DNA of 64,000 bases, taken from Mediterranea sp. An20. Lineage in GTDB: Bacteria > Bacteroidota > Bacteroidia > Bacteroidales > Bacteroidaceae. Below, piece by piece: positions 7,793 to 18,196 of this stretch. The DNA is taken from the NCBI RefSeq assembly GCF_002160055.1, contig NZ_NFJV01000004.1, positions 1 to 64,000 on the forward strand, written 5' to 3'. The notes below the pieces were generated by a model. The model did no database searches. It saw only the letters and a list, made by a program, of their open reading frames with translations, and was not told the DNA's origin. Every line of letters begins with the position of its first letter. The stretch's first letter is position 1. The position numbers and the translations under genes are program-made.

Positions 7793-8699
7793 GGACATAC
7801 AGACATATCACATCCCGGTGCTGCTGAAACCTGCCGTGGACGGACTGGACATCCGCCCGGAAGGAACGTATGTAGATACTACCTTGGGCGGTGGCGGACA
7901 CACGCGGGAAATCCTCTCACGCTTAGGGCCTCAAGGACGGCTGCTGGGCTTTGACCAGGATGAAGACGCAGAGCGCAACATACCAGACGACCCGCGTTTC
8001 ACCTTCGTACGGAGCAATTTCCGCTTCCTGCACAATTTCCTGCGCTATCACGGCATCAGCCAGATAGACGGCCTGCTGGCCGACCTCGGAGTGTCATCGC
8101 ATCACTTCGACGACAGTGAAAGAGGTTTTTCGTTCCGGTTCGATGGAGCATTGGACATGCGCATGAACAAACGGGCCGGACAGACAGCCGCCGATATTGT
8201 GAACACATATAGCGAAGAGCGGTTGGCCAATGTCTTCTACCTGTACGGCGAACTGAAGAACAGCCGCAAACTGGCGGCAGCCCTCGTAAAAGCACGGGCG
8301 GCGGCTCCGATAAATACCATCGGTGCATTTCTGGACATCGTGAAACCATTCTTCGGCCGCGAACGCGAAAAAAAGGAAATGGCACGCGTATTCCAGGCGT
8401 TGCGCATCGAGGTGAACCAGGAAATGGAAGCCCTGAAAGAGATGCTCTATGCCGCTACCGATGCCCTCCGCCCCGGCGGACGGCTGGCTGTCATCACGTA
8501 CCATTCGCTGGAAGACCGAATGGTGAAAAACCTCATCAAAACCGGAAACGTGGAGGGGAAGATGGAAAAGGACTTTTTCGGCAACACCCAAACCCCGTTC
8601 CGCGCAGTGAATAACAAGGTCATCGTGCCGGACGATGATGAAACGGCCCGCAACCCGCGCTCGCGCAGCGCCAAACTGCGCATAGCAGAAAAACTCTGA
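7785..8699 (+). CDS. rsmH: 16S rRNA (cytosine1402-N4)-methyltransferase RsmH
   Basis: The product has 304 residues. The SAM-binding motif DTTLGGGGH is at 31-39 and the second strand GRLLGFDQD is near 51-59. Later signatures are the GVSSHHFDDSERGFSFR block (MraW-type 'D.ERGFSF'), the FQALRIEVNQE block and the SLEDRMVK region. It N4-methylates C1402 of 16S rRNA and is normally the second dcw gene. The chosen ATG at 7785 lies inside the mraZ reading frame and overlaps its stop by 8 bp; the frame is open further upstream but only the sequence from MTKDIQTYHIPVLL fits the family. Its TGA overlaps the next ATG. Confidence 0.96.
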   Translation: MTKDIQTYHIPVLLKPAVDGLDIRPEGTYVDTTLGGGGHTREILSRLGPQGRLLGFDQDEDAERNIPDDPRFTFVRSNFRFLHNFLRYHGISQIDGLLADLGVSSHHFDDSERGFSFRFDGALDMRMNKRAGQTAADIVNTYSEERLANVFYLYGELKNSRKLAAALVKARAAAPINTIGAFLDIVKPFFGREREKKEMARVFQALRIEVNQEMEALKEMLYAATDALRPGGRLAVITYHSLEDRMVKNLIKTGNVEGKMEKDFFGNTQTPFRAVNNKVIVPDDDETARNPRSRSAKLRIAEKL

Positions 8700-9079
8700 T
8701 GCCGGAGATAACTCATAAAAGACCCGAGATTATGAAAACAGAAGAATCCAACCAGAAACGGAACACGAAACATACATCGTGGAGAAGCATCATCGGCGGC
8801 GACTTCCTGGCTACCGAGTTTGTTCGCCGGCAGGCACGTCTGCTGGTGCTTATCATGGTGCTCGTGCTGTTCTACATCAGCAACCGCTACGAATGCCAGC
8901 AGCAGATGATCCGCATCGAAGACCTAAAAGAGAAACTGACTGATATCAAATACGACGCCCTGACGCGCAATTCCGAACTGATGGAACGCAGCCGCCAGTC
9001 GCGCATAGAGGAATATGTCGTTACCCAACAAAGCGACCTGCAGACGGCCACCACACCGCCTTATCTGATAAGAAAATAA
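8699..9079 (+). CDS. ftsL: FtsL-like division protein
   Basis: The product has 126 residues: a cytoplasmic N-terminus, one membrane helix at about 47-61 (RLLVLIMVLVLFYIS), a short coiled coil (about 64-95) and an extracytoplasmic tail. That is the topology of FtsL, which forms a complex with FtsB and FtsQ at the division site and activates FtsWI. Primary sequence is poorly conserved in this family, so position between rsmH and ftsI is the main support. Its ATG overlaps the rsmH stop as TGATG; an internal ATG at 8732 is an alternative start. Confidence 0.85.
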   Translation: MPEITHKRPEIMKTEESNQKRNTKHTSWRSIIGGDFLATEFVRRQARLLVLIMVLVLFYISNRYECQQQMIRIEDLKEKLTDIKYDALTRNSELMERSRQSRIEEYVVTQQSDLQTATTPPYLIRK

Positions 9080-9103
9080 AAAACGGAAAAGGAGACTAAG
9101 ACC

Positions 9104-11257
9104 ATGCCTGTAAACAGAAAAAGCATAATGAACCGCTACTTCTTCATTGTGGTAGTCTTGCTGCTGCTGGGTGTATTCGTTATCATCAAAGCAGCCGTCA
9201 TCATGTTTGCCGAACGGCAATATTGGCAGGAGGTAGCCGACCGATTCGTGAAGGAGAACGTAACCGTACGCCCTAACCGGGGAAATATTCTGTCGGCAGA
9301 CGGCAAGCTGATGGCCAGTTCCTTGCCGGAATACCGCATCTACATGGATTTCATGTCGGGGGAAAAGGATGAAAAACGACGCATCAAGGATCAGCAAAGA
9401 CGCGACGCCGCCCTGAAAGACAGCATCGACAGTATATGCCAGGGGCTGCACCGTATCTTTCCGGAAAAGAGCGTCGCTTATTTCAAACGGCACTTGCAAC
9501 AAGGACGGCGCAAGAAAAGCCGGCATTGGCTGATTTACCCGAACCGCATTTCCTACATCCAGTATAAAGAAGCCAAACGGTTGCCTATCTTCCGGCAAAG
9601 CATTTATTCGGGAGGATTCCACGCACAGGCATACAACCAGCGCAAAAGACCGTTCGGTTCTTTGGCCGCCCAGACATTGGGGCGACTTTATGCCGACACG
9701 GCCTTAGGAGCAAGAAACGGCATCGAACTGGCTTTCGACTCGGTATTACGCGGCCGGAACGGCATCACACACCGCCAGAAAGTAATGGACCGCTATTTGG
9801 ACATTGTAGACATACCGCCTGTAGACGGATGTGATGTTGTATCGACAATAGACGTCGGGATGCAGGACATCTGCGACAAGGCCCTGCGCGACAAACTGGA
9901 GGAAATCAACGCATACGTGGGCGTGGCTGTGCTGATGGAGGTAAAGACCGGCGAAGTAAAGGCCATTGTCAACCTGACCAAGGGCAACGACGGGAAGTAT
10001 TATGAAATGAACAGCAATGCTATCAGCGACCTGCTGGAACCGGGGTCCACATTCAAGACGGCTTCTATTATGGTAGCCCTGGAAGATGGAAAAATTACTC
10101 CGCACACTTTGGTCGATACAGGCAACGGCGTAATGAACATGCACGGCAGCAAGATGAAAGACCATAACTGGTATAAAGGAGGATATGGAGAGATAGACGT
10201 GACGCGCATCCTGGAGGTATCGTCCAACATCGGCGTTTCGTATCTGATAGACAAATACTATAAAGATGACCCGCAAAAGTTTGTAGACGGACTAAAACGA
10301 ATGAGTCTGGACCAGCCGCTGCACCTGCAAATACAAGGCGAAGGCAAACCTAACTTAAAGGGACCGGACGAACGCTACTTTGCCAAGACCACTCTGCCGT
10401 GGATGAGCATAGGCTATGAGTCGCAATTGCCGCCCATGAACATCCTGACATTCTACAATGCCATTGCCAACGATGGCGTAATGGTGCGCCCCAAGTTTGT
10501 AAAAGCATTGATGAGAGACGGTAAAGTCATTAAGGAATATCCTACTGAAGTGATTAACCCGAAAATCTGCTCGGACAGTACGCTGGCACAAATCCGGACC
10601 ATCCTGCGCAGCGTAGTGAAAAACGGACTGGCCAAGCCTGCCGGGAATGACCAGTTTGCTGTATCGGGCAAAACCGGAACCGCGCAGATTTCCAAAGGGA
10701 AAGCCGGTTACAAGACGGGACGCACAGATTACTTGGTAAGTTTCTGTGGATATTTTCCCTCAGAAGCGCCTCAATACAGTTGTATCGTATCTATCCAAAA
10801 GCCGGGATTGCCAGCTTCGGGCGGACTGATGGCAGGCAGCGTATTCGGTAACATTGCGAAACGTGTCTTCGCACAAGACCTCCGTTTCGACCTGAACAGC
10901 GCCATAGACAGCACGGCCAATCCGATTCCCGCAGTAAAAACCGGCGAACTGGAAGAAACAGCGGAGGTGCTGGAAACTTTGAAAGTACCCTTAGAAGAAC
11001 GTATTGCCTCGACAAACGGGAAAGAAGTATGGGGCATCTCGCACGCAGACTCTTCCGCCGTGCGACTGGAAGAACGGAAGCCTAAAGCAGGACTGGTGCC
11101 TAACGTAATAGGCATGGGAGCCAAAGATGCCGTTTTCCTGATGGAGAAACAAGGGCTGAAAGTACATCTCAGCGGCATAGGACGTGTACGCCGACAATCT
11201 ATCCCGCCCGGCAGCAAGGCTGTAAAAGGACGTACGGTGGCATTGACATTGAAATGA
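9104..11257 (+). CDS. ftsI: Division-specific transpeptidase FtsI (PBP) with PASTA domain
   Basis: The product has 717 residues with one N-terminal membrane helix (about 11-36) and a class B PBP dimerisation region with [13 protein letters not shown]. All three transpeptidase motifs are present: S315-T-F-K318, S373-S-N375 and K523-T-G525. A C-terminal PASTA domain (about 655-717, [19 protein letters not shown]) is usual in Bacteroidetes FtsI. It cross-links septal peptidoglycan in partnership with FtsW, which is encoded further down the same cluster. The order after ftsL and before murE is canonical. Confidence 0.96.
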   Translation: MPVNRKSIMNRYFFIVVVLLLLGVFVIIKAAVIMFAERQYWQEVADRFVKENVTVRPNRGNILSADGKLMASSLPEYRIYMDFMSGEKDEKRRIKDQQRRDAALKDSIDSICQGLHRIFPEKSVAYFKRHLQQGRRKKSRHWLIYPNRISYIQYKEAKRLPIFRQSIYSGGFHAQAYNQRKRPFGSLAAQTLGRLYADTALGARNGIELAFDSVLRGRNGITHRQKVMDRYLDIVDIPPVDGCDVVSTIDVGMQDICDKALRDKLEEINAYVGVAVLMEVKTGEVKAIVNLTKGNDGKYYEMNSNAISDLLEPGSTFKTASIMVALEDGKITPHTLVDTGNGVMNMHGSKMKDHNWYKGGYGEIDVTRILEVSSNIGVSYLIDKYYKDDPQKFVDGLKRMSLDQPLHLQIQGEGKPNLKGPDERYFAKTTLPWMSIGYESQLPPMNILTFYNAIANDGVMVRPKFVKALMRDGKVIKEYPTEVINPKICSDSTLAQIRTILRSVVKNGLAKPAGNDQFAVSGKTGTAQISKGKAGYKTGRTDYLVSFCGYFPSEAPQYSCIVSIQKPGLPASGGLMAGSVFGNIAKRVFAQDLRFDLNSAIDSTANPIPAVKTGELEETAEVLETLKVPLEERIASTNGKEVWGISHADSSAVRLEERKPKAGLVPNVIGMGAKDAVFLMEKQGLKVHLSGIGRVRRQSIPPGSKAVKGRTVALTLK

Positions 11258-11303
11258 CTTTGCACATATTTATAATAAAGGAATTTGTAAACAGAATGAT
11301 AAG

Positions 11304-12767
11304 ATGAAACTGAAGGAACTGATAAAGACTTTGCAGCCGATAAAGGTCATCGGCGACAAAGACATCGAAATAAAGGGAGTAGACATAGACTCCCGCCTGG
11401 TGGAAGAAGGACACTTGTTCATCGCCATGCGTGGAACGCAGACCGATGGACATGCCTATATTCCGGCAGCTATTGCCCAAGGAGCCTGCGCCGTGATATG
11501 CGAAACGCTCCCCGAAAATGAAGAGAAGACGACGCAAGAAACTGTGACATACGTAATTGTAGAAGACAGCGAAGAAGCAGCAGGCAAGGTATCCACATTG
11601 TTTTATGGCGACCCTACCTCCAAGCTGGAACTGGTAGGCGTGACGGGCACTAACGGCAAAACAACAACTGCTACCCTGCTCTACCGTCTGTTCCGCTACT
11701 TCGGATACAAAGTGGGACTGATTTCAACTGTATGCAATTATATTGACGATGAACCCGTCCCCACAGAGCATACCACCCCCGACCCCATCACGCTGAACAG
11801 TCTGCTGGGCAGGATGGCTGATGCGGGATGCCGGTATGCTTTCATGGAAGTCAGCTCCCATGCCATTGCCCAGAAGCGCATCAGCGGCCTGCGTTTTGCC
11901 GGAGGAATCTTCACCAACCTGACACGCGACCATTTAGACTATCACAAGACTGTAGACAACTATCTCAGAGCCAAAAAGAAATTCTTCGACGATATGCCAC
12001 GGAATGCCTTCAGTTTGGTGAATCTGGATGACAAAAACGGCATGGTGATGGTGCAGAACACGCGCTCACAGGTTCACACTTATTCTCTGCGCAGTCTATG
12101 CGACTTCAAAGGCCGCATTCTGGAATCGCACTTCGAAGGTATGCTGTTGGACTTCAACAACCATGAGGTAGCCGTACACTTCATCGGACGGTTCAATGCC
12201 TACAACCTGCTGGCGGTGTTTGGCGCGGCTGTATTGCTGGGACGAAAAGAAGAAGAAGTGTTGGTAGGATTAAGTACCCTCTACCCGGTAGCCGGACGCT
12301 TCGAATCTATCCGTTCACCCAAGGGTTATACGGCTATTGTAGATTACGCCCATACTCCAGACGCATTAGTAAATGTGCTGACTGCCATTCACGGCGTACT
12401 GGAAGGACGTGGAAAAGTAATCACGGTGGTAGGAGCCGGGGGCAACCGCGATAAGGGGAAACGCCCCATGATGGCCAAAGAGGCTGCCCGGCTGAGCGAC
12501 CGGCTTATCATCACCAGCGACAACCCCCGGTTTGAGGAGCCGCAAGACATTATCAACGACATGCTGGCCGGACTGAATGCGCAAGACATGGAAAAGACAC
12601 TGAGCATAGCAGACCGACGCGAAGCCATCCGCACCGCCTGCATGCTGGCACAGAAAGGCGATGTCATTCTGGTGGCAGGCAAAGGACACGAGGATTATCA
12701 GGAGATAAAAGGAGTGAAACATCACTTTGACGACAAGGAGGAACTGAAAAAGATGATGGGATGCTGA
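11304..12767 (+). CDS. murE: UDP-MurNAc-tripeptide synthetase MurE
   Basis: The product has 487 residues, a Mur ligase with the three usual domains. The ATP-binding P-loop is G115TNGKTT. The central domain has the EVSSHA and DHLDYH motifs. The C-terminal domain has DNPR at 406-409, the motif that selects meso-diaminopimelate as the amino acid added to UDP-MurNAc-Ala-Glu. This fits the DAP-type wall of Bacteroides. It sits between ftsI and mraY, 46 bp after the former, and no frameshift is seen. Confidence 0.96.
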   Translation: MKLKELIKTLQPIKVIGDKDIEIKGVDIDSRLVEEGHLFIAMRGTQTDGHAYIPAAIAQGACAVICETLPENEEKTTQETVTYVIVEDSEEAAGKVSTLFYGDPTSKLELVGVTGTNGKTTTATLLYRLFRYFGYKVGLISTVCNYIDDEPVPTEHTTPDPITLNSLLGRMADAGCRYAFMEVSSHAIAQKRISGLRFAGGIFTNLTRDHLDYHKTVDNYLRAKKKFFDDMPRNAFSLVNLDDKNGMVMVQNTRSQVHTYSLRSLCDFKGRILESHFEGMLLDFNNHEVAVHFIGRFNAYNLLAVFGAAVLLGRKEEEVLVGLSTLYPVAGRFESIRSPKGYTAIVDYAHTPDALVNVLTAIHGVLEGRGKVITVVGAGGNRDKGKRPMMAKEAARLSDRLIITSDNPRFEEPQDIINDMLAGLNAQDMEKTLSIADRREAIRTACMLAQKGDVILVAGKGHEDYQEIKGVKHHFDDKEELKKMMGC

Positions 12768-12811
12768 ATATCCGCCATCAGATTTGAACCATATAATACG
12801 AACAAGAAGCA

Positions 12812-14080
12812 ATGTTATACTATCTATTTCAATGGCTTGACCAATACGACTTTCCTGGAGCGGGCATGTTTTCCTACACCTCGTTCCGCTCACTGATAGC
12901 CGTCATACTGGCACTGCTCATTTCAAGTATCTGGGGAGACCGGTTCATCAACATGCTGAAACGGAAACAGATTACAGAAACCCAACGCGATGCCAGCATC
13001 GACCCCTTTGGCGTGAACAAGGTAGGTGTGCCTTCCATGGGGGGCATCATCATCATTGTAGCCATACTCATTCCTTGCTTGCTGCTTGGCCGGTTGGGTA
13101 ACATCTACATGGTGCTGATGCTTGTTACCACCGTATGGCTGGGCGTATTGGGCGGAGCCGACGATTACATCAAAATCTTCAAACGCGATAAGGAAGGACT
13201 ACATGGAAAATTTAAAATCATAGGCCAGGTAGGATTGGGACTCATCGTAGGACTGACACTCTACCTCAGCCCACAGGTGGTCATCCGCGAGAATATCGAA
13301 ATGCAGAAAGAAGACGGCAGCATCGAAGTCGTACATGCCGCCAAAGAAATAAAAGCCACGCAGACCACCATCCCCTTCGTGAAAAGCAACAACCTGGACT
13401 ATGCCGACATTGTAGGCTTCTTAGGCGAACATGCCCAGACAGCCGGATGGATTCTGTTCGTATTGGTCACTATTTTCGTGGTGACAGCCGTAAGCAATGG
13501 TGCCAACCTGAATGATGGGATGGACGGTATGGCAGCCGGCAATTCGGCCATCATCGGACTGACGCTGGGCATACTTGCCTACGTATCGAGCCACATTGAA
13601 TTTGCCGGCTACCTGAACATCATGTTCATACCAGGTTCTGAAGAGCTGGTGGTATTCATCTGTGCCTTTGTCGGCGCGCTCGTCGGGTTCTTGTGGTATA
13701 ACGCCTATCCGGCACAAGTATTCATGGGTGACACAGGCAGCCTGACCATCGGAGGCATCATTGCCGTGCTTGCCATCATCATACACAAGGAACTGCTCGT
13801 GCCTGTGCTGTGCGGCGTATTTCTGGTAGAGAATCTCTCTGTCATTATGCAGCGGGTGTACTACAAGGCCGGCAAACGACATGGCAGGAAGCAACGCATG
13901 TTCAAGCGTACCCCTATCCACGACCATTTCCGCACGGCACTGAGCCAGGTAGAACCGGGATGCAGCGTGGTATTCGCCAAGCCCGACCGCGTATTTCATG
14001 AAGCCAAAATCACAGTCCGATTCTGGATTGTCACTATCGTGCTGGCGGCCATCACAATTATAACATTAAAGATAAGATGA
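12812..14080 (+). CDS. mraY: Phospho-MurNAc-pentapeptide transferase MraY
   Basis: The product has 422 residues with about ten hydrophobic segments. Conserved cytoplasmic motifs include GVPSMGG, the DDYIK region with KIFKRDKEGL, NDGMDGMAAG, FMGDTGSL and the C-terminal KRTPIHDHF. It transfers phospho-MurNAc-pentapeptide to undecaprenyl phosphate, making lipid I at the inner membrane. It is longer than the E. coli enzyme (360) because of an insertion around residues 150-200 (IEMQKEDGSIEVVHAAKE...), common in Bacteroidetes. It lies between murE and murD. Confidence 0.96.
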   Translation: MLYYLFQWLDQYDFPGAGMFSYTSFRSLIAVILALLISSIWGDRFINMLKRKQITETQRDASIDPFGVNKVGVPSMGGIIIIVAILIPCLLLGRLGNIYMVLMLVTTVWLGVLGGADDYIKIFKRDKEGLHGKFKIIGQVGLGLIVGLTLYLSPQVVIRENIEMQKEDGSIEVVHAAKEIKATQTTIPFVKSNNLDYADIVGFLGEHAQTAGWILFVLVTIFVVTAVSNGANLNDGMDGMAAGNSAIIGLTLGILAYVSSHIEFAGYLNIMFIPGSEELVVFICAFVGALVGFLWYNAYPAQVFMGDTGSLTIGGIIAVLAIIIHKELLVPVLCGVFLVENLSVIMQRVYYKAGKRHGRKQRMFKRTPIHDHFRTALSQVEPGCSVVFAKPDRVFHEAKITVRFWIVTIVLAAITIITLKIR

Positions 14081-14192
14081 ACAAGACCAGTAAGACATAT
14101 CAGACAGGATAATATCGGGAAACAGGCTGGCTCTGCACCAACCTTGATTCCAGACGGGTCCGACCCAAACAAATAAGAACAGAAAAAAAGAT

Positions 14193-15545
14193 ATGGATAT
14201 GGATACAAAACAAAAACGAATCGTTATATTGGGTGCTGGCGAAAGCGGCGCGGGAGCTGCCGTGCTGGCACAGGTGAAAGGGTTGGATACATTCGTGTCC
14301 GACCAAGGCACTATCAAGGACAAATACAAAGCCCTATTGAATCAATACGGCATAGATTGGGAAGAAGGTGGCCATACGGAAGAAAAAATCCTCAATGCCG
14401 ATGAAGTCGTGAAAAGTCCCGGCATCCCCTGCGACACACCGCTGATGCTGAAACTGAAAGCCCAGGGCACACCTGTCATCTCCGAAATAGAATTTGCGGG
14501 ACGATACACGGATGCCAAAATGATTTGTGTAACAGGTTCCAACGGAAAGACCACCACCACCTCGCTCATCTATCATATTTTCAAGAGTGCCGGCATGAAC
14601 GTGGGCCTGGCAGGCAATATAGGGCAAAGCCTTGCCCTGCAAGTAGCCACGAAACATTACGATTACTATGTGATAGAACTAAGTTCGTTCCAATTGGACA
14701 ACATGTATAAATTCCGCGCCAACATCGCCGTGCTGATGAATATCACACCCGACCACCTGGACCGATACAATCACTGCATGCAGAACTACGTGGATGCCAA
14801 ATTCCGCATCACACAAAACCAGACACCGGACGATGCCTTCATCTTCTGGAACGATGACCCTGTCATACGCCGCGAATTGGCGCGCCACGGTCTGAAAGCT
14901 CACCTTTATCCTTTCGCCGCCGTAAAGGAAGAAGGAGTCATTGCCTATGTGGAAGATGAACACGTGAAGATTGACCAGCCCATCGCCTTCAACATGGAAC
15001 AGGAAGAACTGGCCCTGACAGGTACGCACAACTTGTATAACTCGCTGGCAGCCGGCATATCGGCCAATGTGGCTGGCATACGCAAAGAGTGTATCCGCCA
15101 GGCATTATCCGACTTCAAAGGTGTGCCGCACCGACTGGAATATGTTGCATCGGTACGCGGCATCCGCTTTGTCAACGATTCAAAGGCTACCAATGTCAAC
15201 TCGTGCTGGTATGCACTGCAAAGCATGAAGACACCCGTAGTGCTTATCTTGGGAGGCAAAGACAAAGGCAACGATTACCACGAAATAGAAGACTTGGTAC
15301 GACAGAAATGCCGCGCCCTTGTTTTCCTGGGATTGCACAACGAAAAGTTGCACGCCTTCTTCGACCCCATGGGATTACCCACTGCCGAGGTACAAACGGG
15401 CATGGAAGATGCCGTGGAAGCCGCTTATCGCCTGGCTGAAAAAGGTGATACGGTATTGCTTAGTCCTTGCTGCGCATCATTCGACCTTTTCAAAAGTTAT
15501 GAGGACCGCGGAGACCAATTCAAGGAGAGTGTAAGAAAACTGTAG
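14193..15545 (+). CDS. murD: UDP-MurNAc-L-alanine:D-glutamate ligase MurD
   Basis: The product has 450 residues. It begins with a Rossmann-like ILGAGESGAGAA (N-terminal UDP-binding domain). The ATPase domain has the P-loop GSNGKTTT, ELSSFQLD and NITPDHLDRY, and the C-terminal domain has NDSKATN and GGKDKG. It adds D-glutamate to UDP-MurNAc-Ala in the cytoplasm. Two in-frame ATGs (14193, 14199) could start translation; I took the first. A 112-bp gap with no visible signal separates it from mraY, the first appreciable gap in the cluster. Confidence 0.96.
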   Translation: MDMDTKQKRIVILGAGESGAGAAVLAQVKGLDTFVSDQGTIKDKYKALLNQYGIDWEEGGHTEEKILNADEVVKSPGIPCDTPLMLKLKAQGTPVISEIEFAGRYTDAKMICVTGSNGKTTTTSLIYHIFKSAGMNVGLAGNIGQSLALQVATKHYDYYVIELSSFQLDNMYKFRANIAVLMNITPDHLDRYNHCMQNYVDAKFRITQNQTPDDAFIFWNDDPVIRRELARHGLKAHLYPFAAVKEEGVIAYVEDEHVKIDQPIAFNMEQEELALTGTHNLYNSLAAGISANVAGIRKECIRQALSDFKGVPHRLEYVASVRGIRFVNDSKATNVNSCWYALQSMKTPVVLILGGKDKGNDYHEIEDLVRQKCRALVFLGLHNEKLHAFFDPMGLPTAEVQTGMEDAVEAAYRLAEKGDTVLLSPCCASFDLFKSYEDRGDQFKESVRKL

Positions 15546-15660
15546 GACTCTTGACCAGTGGTTCCTGATGGGCAACGGCTGACAACCATCCCGTTTCCCA
15601 ATCGTTGACCGACCAAACTGTCCTTTATCATTAATCATTCACCATAAAGCACTAAAGAAA

Positions 15661-16977
15661 GTGGACTTATTACGCAACATATTCAAAGGCGACAAGGTTG
15701 TATGGATCATCTTCCTGTGTCTGTGCCTGATTTCGGTGGTAGAGGTGTTCAGCGCCTCCAGCACCCTGATATATACGTCGGGCAACCACTGGGCACCCAT
15801 CACACGTCATGCCAGTTTCTTGCTGGGAGGCGCGTTAGTAGTCCTGCTGTTCCACAACATACCCTACCGCTGGTTCCAACTTTTTCCTCGCGTATTGTTA
15901 CCCCTGTCGGCCTTCTTCCTGATATTGCTGCTATTGTTTGACAATCTGCATTTGGGCGGTTTCCTGGTCATTGAGAAAACCAATGAAGCCGGACGCTGGG
16001 TGAAATTCTTCGGACTGCCTTTCCAGCCTTCGGAGTTCGCCAAAATGGGTGTAATCATAGCTACAGCCTACATTCTGTCGCGCGGACAAACAGAAGAGGG
16101 AGCATCGCCCAAGGCTTTCAGGCAAATATTGAAGGTAGCGGGCGTGATGTGTCTTCTTATCCTGCCGGAAAACTACTCGACCGGCGTGCTGCTATTCGGA
16201 GTAGTCTACCTGATGATGATTGTAGGACGCATTCAAACACGCAAGTTACTGATGTTGGGCGGCGCCTTGGCAACAGTGATACTGCTGTTTGTTGGCTTCC
16301 TGTTTATTACGCCCAATGACACCTTGGAGCAAATCCCGTTGGGGCACCGCTTCACCACGGTAAAAGCCCGCATCGCCGACTTTACCTCAAGCGAAGAGGT
16401 TCCTCCCTCTAAATTCGATGTCGATGACAACGCACAGGTAGGACATGCTCGCATTGCTGTGGCAACCAGCAGCATCATCGGCAAAGGACCGGGCAACTCC
16501 GTACAACGCGACTTTCTGAGCCAAGCCTATTCAGATTTTATCTTCGCCATCATTATCGAAGAACTGGGGTTGGCAGGAGGAGGTTTTGTTGTATTTCTCT
16601 ACCTGTGGCTGTTAATCCGCTGTTGGCGAATTGCCAACCGATGCGAACGAACATTTCCCGCATTTTTGGTGTTGGGTATTGGACTGATACTGACAGTACA
16701 GGCCATGTTCAACATGATGGTAGCCGTCGGACTGGCCCCTGTCACCGGTCAACCTTTGCCCCTCATCAGCCGCGGCGGAACCTCTACCCTCATCAACTGC
16801 GTATATATTGGCATTATCCTGAGCGTCAGCCGCTACAACATAGAACAGCAAGAGAAACGCAAAGCCGAAGAAGAAGCGGCAGCCGCCCACACCGAATTGC
16901 CCAACGCCCTTGCGACGGTGACTGGTCCGGCCGAGCCCACTGCTGCTTCGCTGAACAATGATGACGAAATGGCATGA
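15661..16977 (+). CDS. ftsW: Septal peptidoglycan polymerase FtsW
   Basis: The product has 438 residues of the SEDS family with about ten membrane helices. The conserved segments RWVKFFGLPFQPSEFAKMG and GQPLPLISRGGTS are present. It polymerises lipid II at the septum with FtsI. Translation starts at GTG (15661); no ATG fits the family start. A hydrophilic, Ala/Glu-rich C-terminal extension (about residues 395-438) follows the last helix. A 115-bp gap separates it from murD, and murG follows after 33 bp. Confidence 0.94.
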   Translation: MDLLRNIFKGDKVVWIIFLCLCLISVVEVFSASSTLIYTSGNHWAPITRHASFLLGGALVVLLFHNIPYRWFQLFPRVLLPLSAFFLILLLLFDNLHLGGFLVIEKTNEAGRWVKFFGLPFQPSEFAKMGVIIATAYILSRGQTEEGASPKAFRQILKVAGVMCLLILPENYSTGVLLFGVVYLMMIVGRIQTRKLLMLGGALATVILLFVGFLFITPNDTLEQIPLGHRFTTVKARIADFTSSEEVPPSKFDVDDNAQVGHARIAVATSSIIGKGPGNSVQRDFLSQAYSDFIFAIIIEELGLAGGGFVVFLYLWLLIRCWRIANRCERTFPAFLVLGIGLILTVQAMFNMMVAVGLAPVTGQPLPLISRGGTSTLINCVYIGIILSVSRYNIEQQEKRKAEEEAAAAHTELPNALATVTGPAEPTAASLNNDDEMA

Positions 16978-17010
16978 CCCTCACTGAAAACTGAAAACAA
17001 AAACAGAATT

Positions 17011-18183
17011 ATGGATACAAAACATACTGAAAATATCAAGAACCTCCCTTCCTCCCCGCGAATAATCGTCAGTGGCGGGGGAACAGGAGGACATATCTTC
17101 CCGGCCATCTCCATCGCCAATGCACTGAAAGAATTGTGCCCTGATGCAGACATCCTCTTTGTAGGAGCTGAAGGGCGCATGGAAATGCAGCGGGTGCCCG
17201 ATGCTGGATACCGCATTATCGGCCTGCCCGTAGCCGGCTTCGACCGCAAACATCTGTGGAAAAATGTATCTGTACTCATCAAATTGCTGAAAAGCCAGGC
17301 CAAAGCACGCCGCATCATCAAGGAATTCCACCCGCAAGTAGCTGTAGGCGTAGGTGGTTATGCCAGCGGCCCCATGCTGAAAGCTTGCGCTTCGGCCAAT
17401 ATCCCCACACTGATACAGGAGCAGAACTCCTATGCAGGGGTGACCAACAAGCTGCTGGCACGGCAGGCATATAAAATTTGCGTAGCCTACGAAGGCATGG
17501 AACGTTTCTTCCCTGCCGAGAAACTTATCCTGACAGGAAACCCCGTACGGCAGAATCTGCTGGGCACACCTGTCACACGCGAAGAAGCTGCCACATATTT
17601 CGGGTTGGACGCACAAAAGAAGACGGTGCTTATTTTAGGTGGAAGCCTGGGGGCCAGAACGTTGAACCGCACAATGGAAGCGGGCCTTCGCACCATACTG
17701 GGCCATCCAGAAATACAGTTTATCTGGCAGACAGGTAAAATATACATTGACGAGGTGAAGGCAGCCATCACTTCTTTCACAGGCGAACCCATGCGCAACG
17801 TACACTCGCCCAGTCTGCCCAATTTGTACGTATCTGATTTTATCAAGGACATGTCCATGGCTTATGCTGCCTCTGACTTGGTGGTTTCGCGTGCCGGGGC
17901 CGGTTCTATATCTGAATTCTGCCTGTTGGGCAAACCGGTCATTCTGGTACCCTCGCCCAACGTAGCTGAAGACCACCAGACAAAAAACGCACTGGCACTG
18001 GTCGACAAGGGGGCTGCCATTTACGTGAAAGATGCCGACGCTCCCACCCAACTGCTGGACACAGCACTGAAAACGGTGACCGATGAAGCCCAATTGCACA
18101 AACTCAGCGAACATATCATTCGCCTGGCTCTGCCAAATTCGGCCAACCTCATCGCACAGGAAGTATTAAAACTCATAGAATAA
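17011..18183 (+). CDS. murG: UDP-GlcNAc transferase MurG
   Basis: The product has 390 residues, a GT28/GT-B glycosyltransferase. The N-terminal loop GGGTGGHIFPA lies at about 22-32, GGYASGP near 115, EQNSYAGVTNKLLA near 140, and the C-terminal UDP-GlcNAc site includes GGSLGAR and SRAGAGSISE. It converts lipid I to lipid II on the inner face of the membrane. The first 16 or so residues are a short extension before the core fold. It lies 13 bp before murC. Confidence 0.96.
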   Translation: MDTKHTENIKNLPSSPRIIVSGGGTGGHIFPAISIANALKELCPDADILFVGAEGRMEMQRVPDAGYRIIGLPVAGFDRKHLWKNVSVLIKLLKSQAKARRIIKEFHPQVAVGVGGYASGPMLKACASANIPTLIQEQNSYAGVTNKLLARQAYKICVAYEGMERFFPAEKLILTGNPVRQNLLGTPVTREEAATYFGLDAQKKTVLILGGSLGARTLNRTMEAGLRTILGHPEIQFIWQTGKIYIDEVKAAITSFTGEPMRNVHSPSLPNLYVSDFIKDMSMAYAASDLVVSRAGAGSISEFCLLGKPVILVPSPNVAEDHQTKNALALVDKGAAIYVKDADAPTQLLDTALKTVTDEAQLHKLSEHIIRLALPNSANLIAQEVLKLIE

Positions 18184-18196
18184 AAAGGAGAACAGG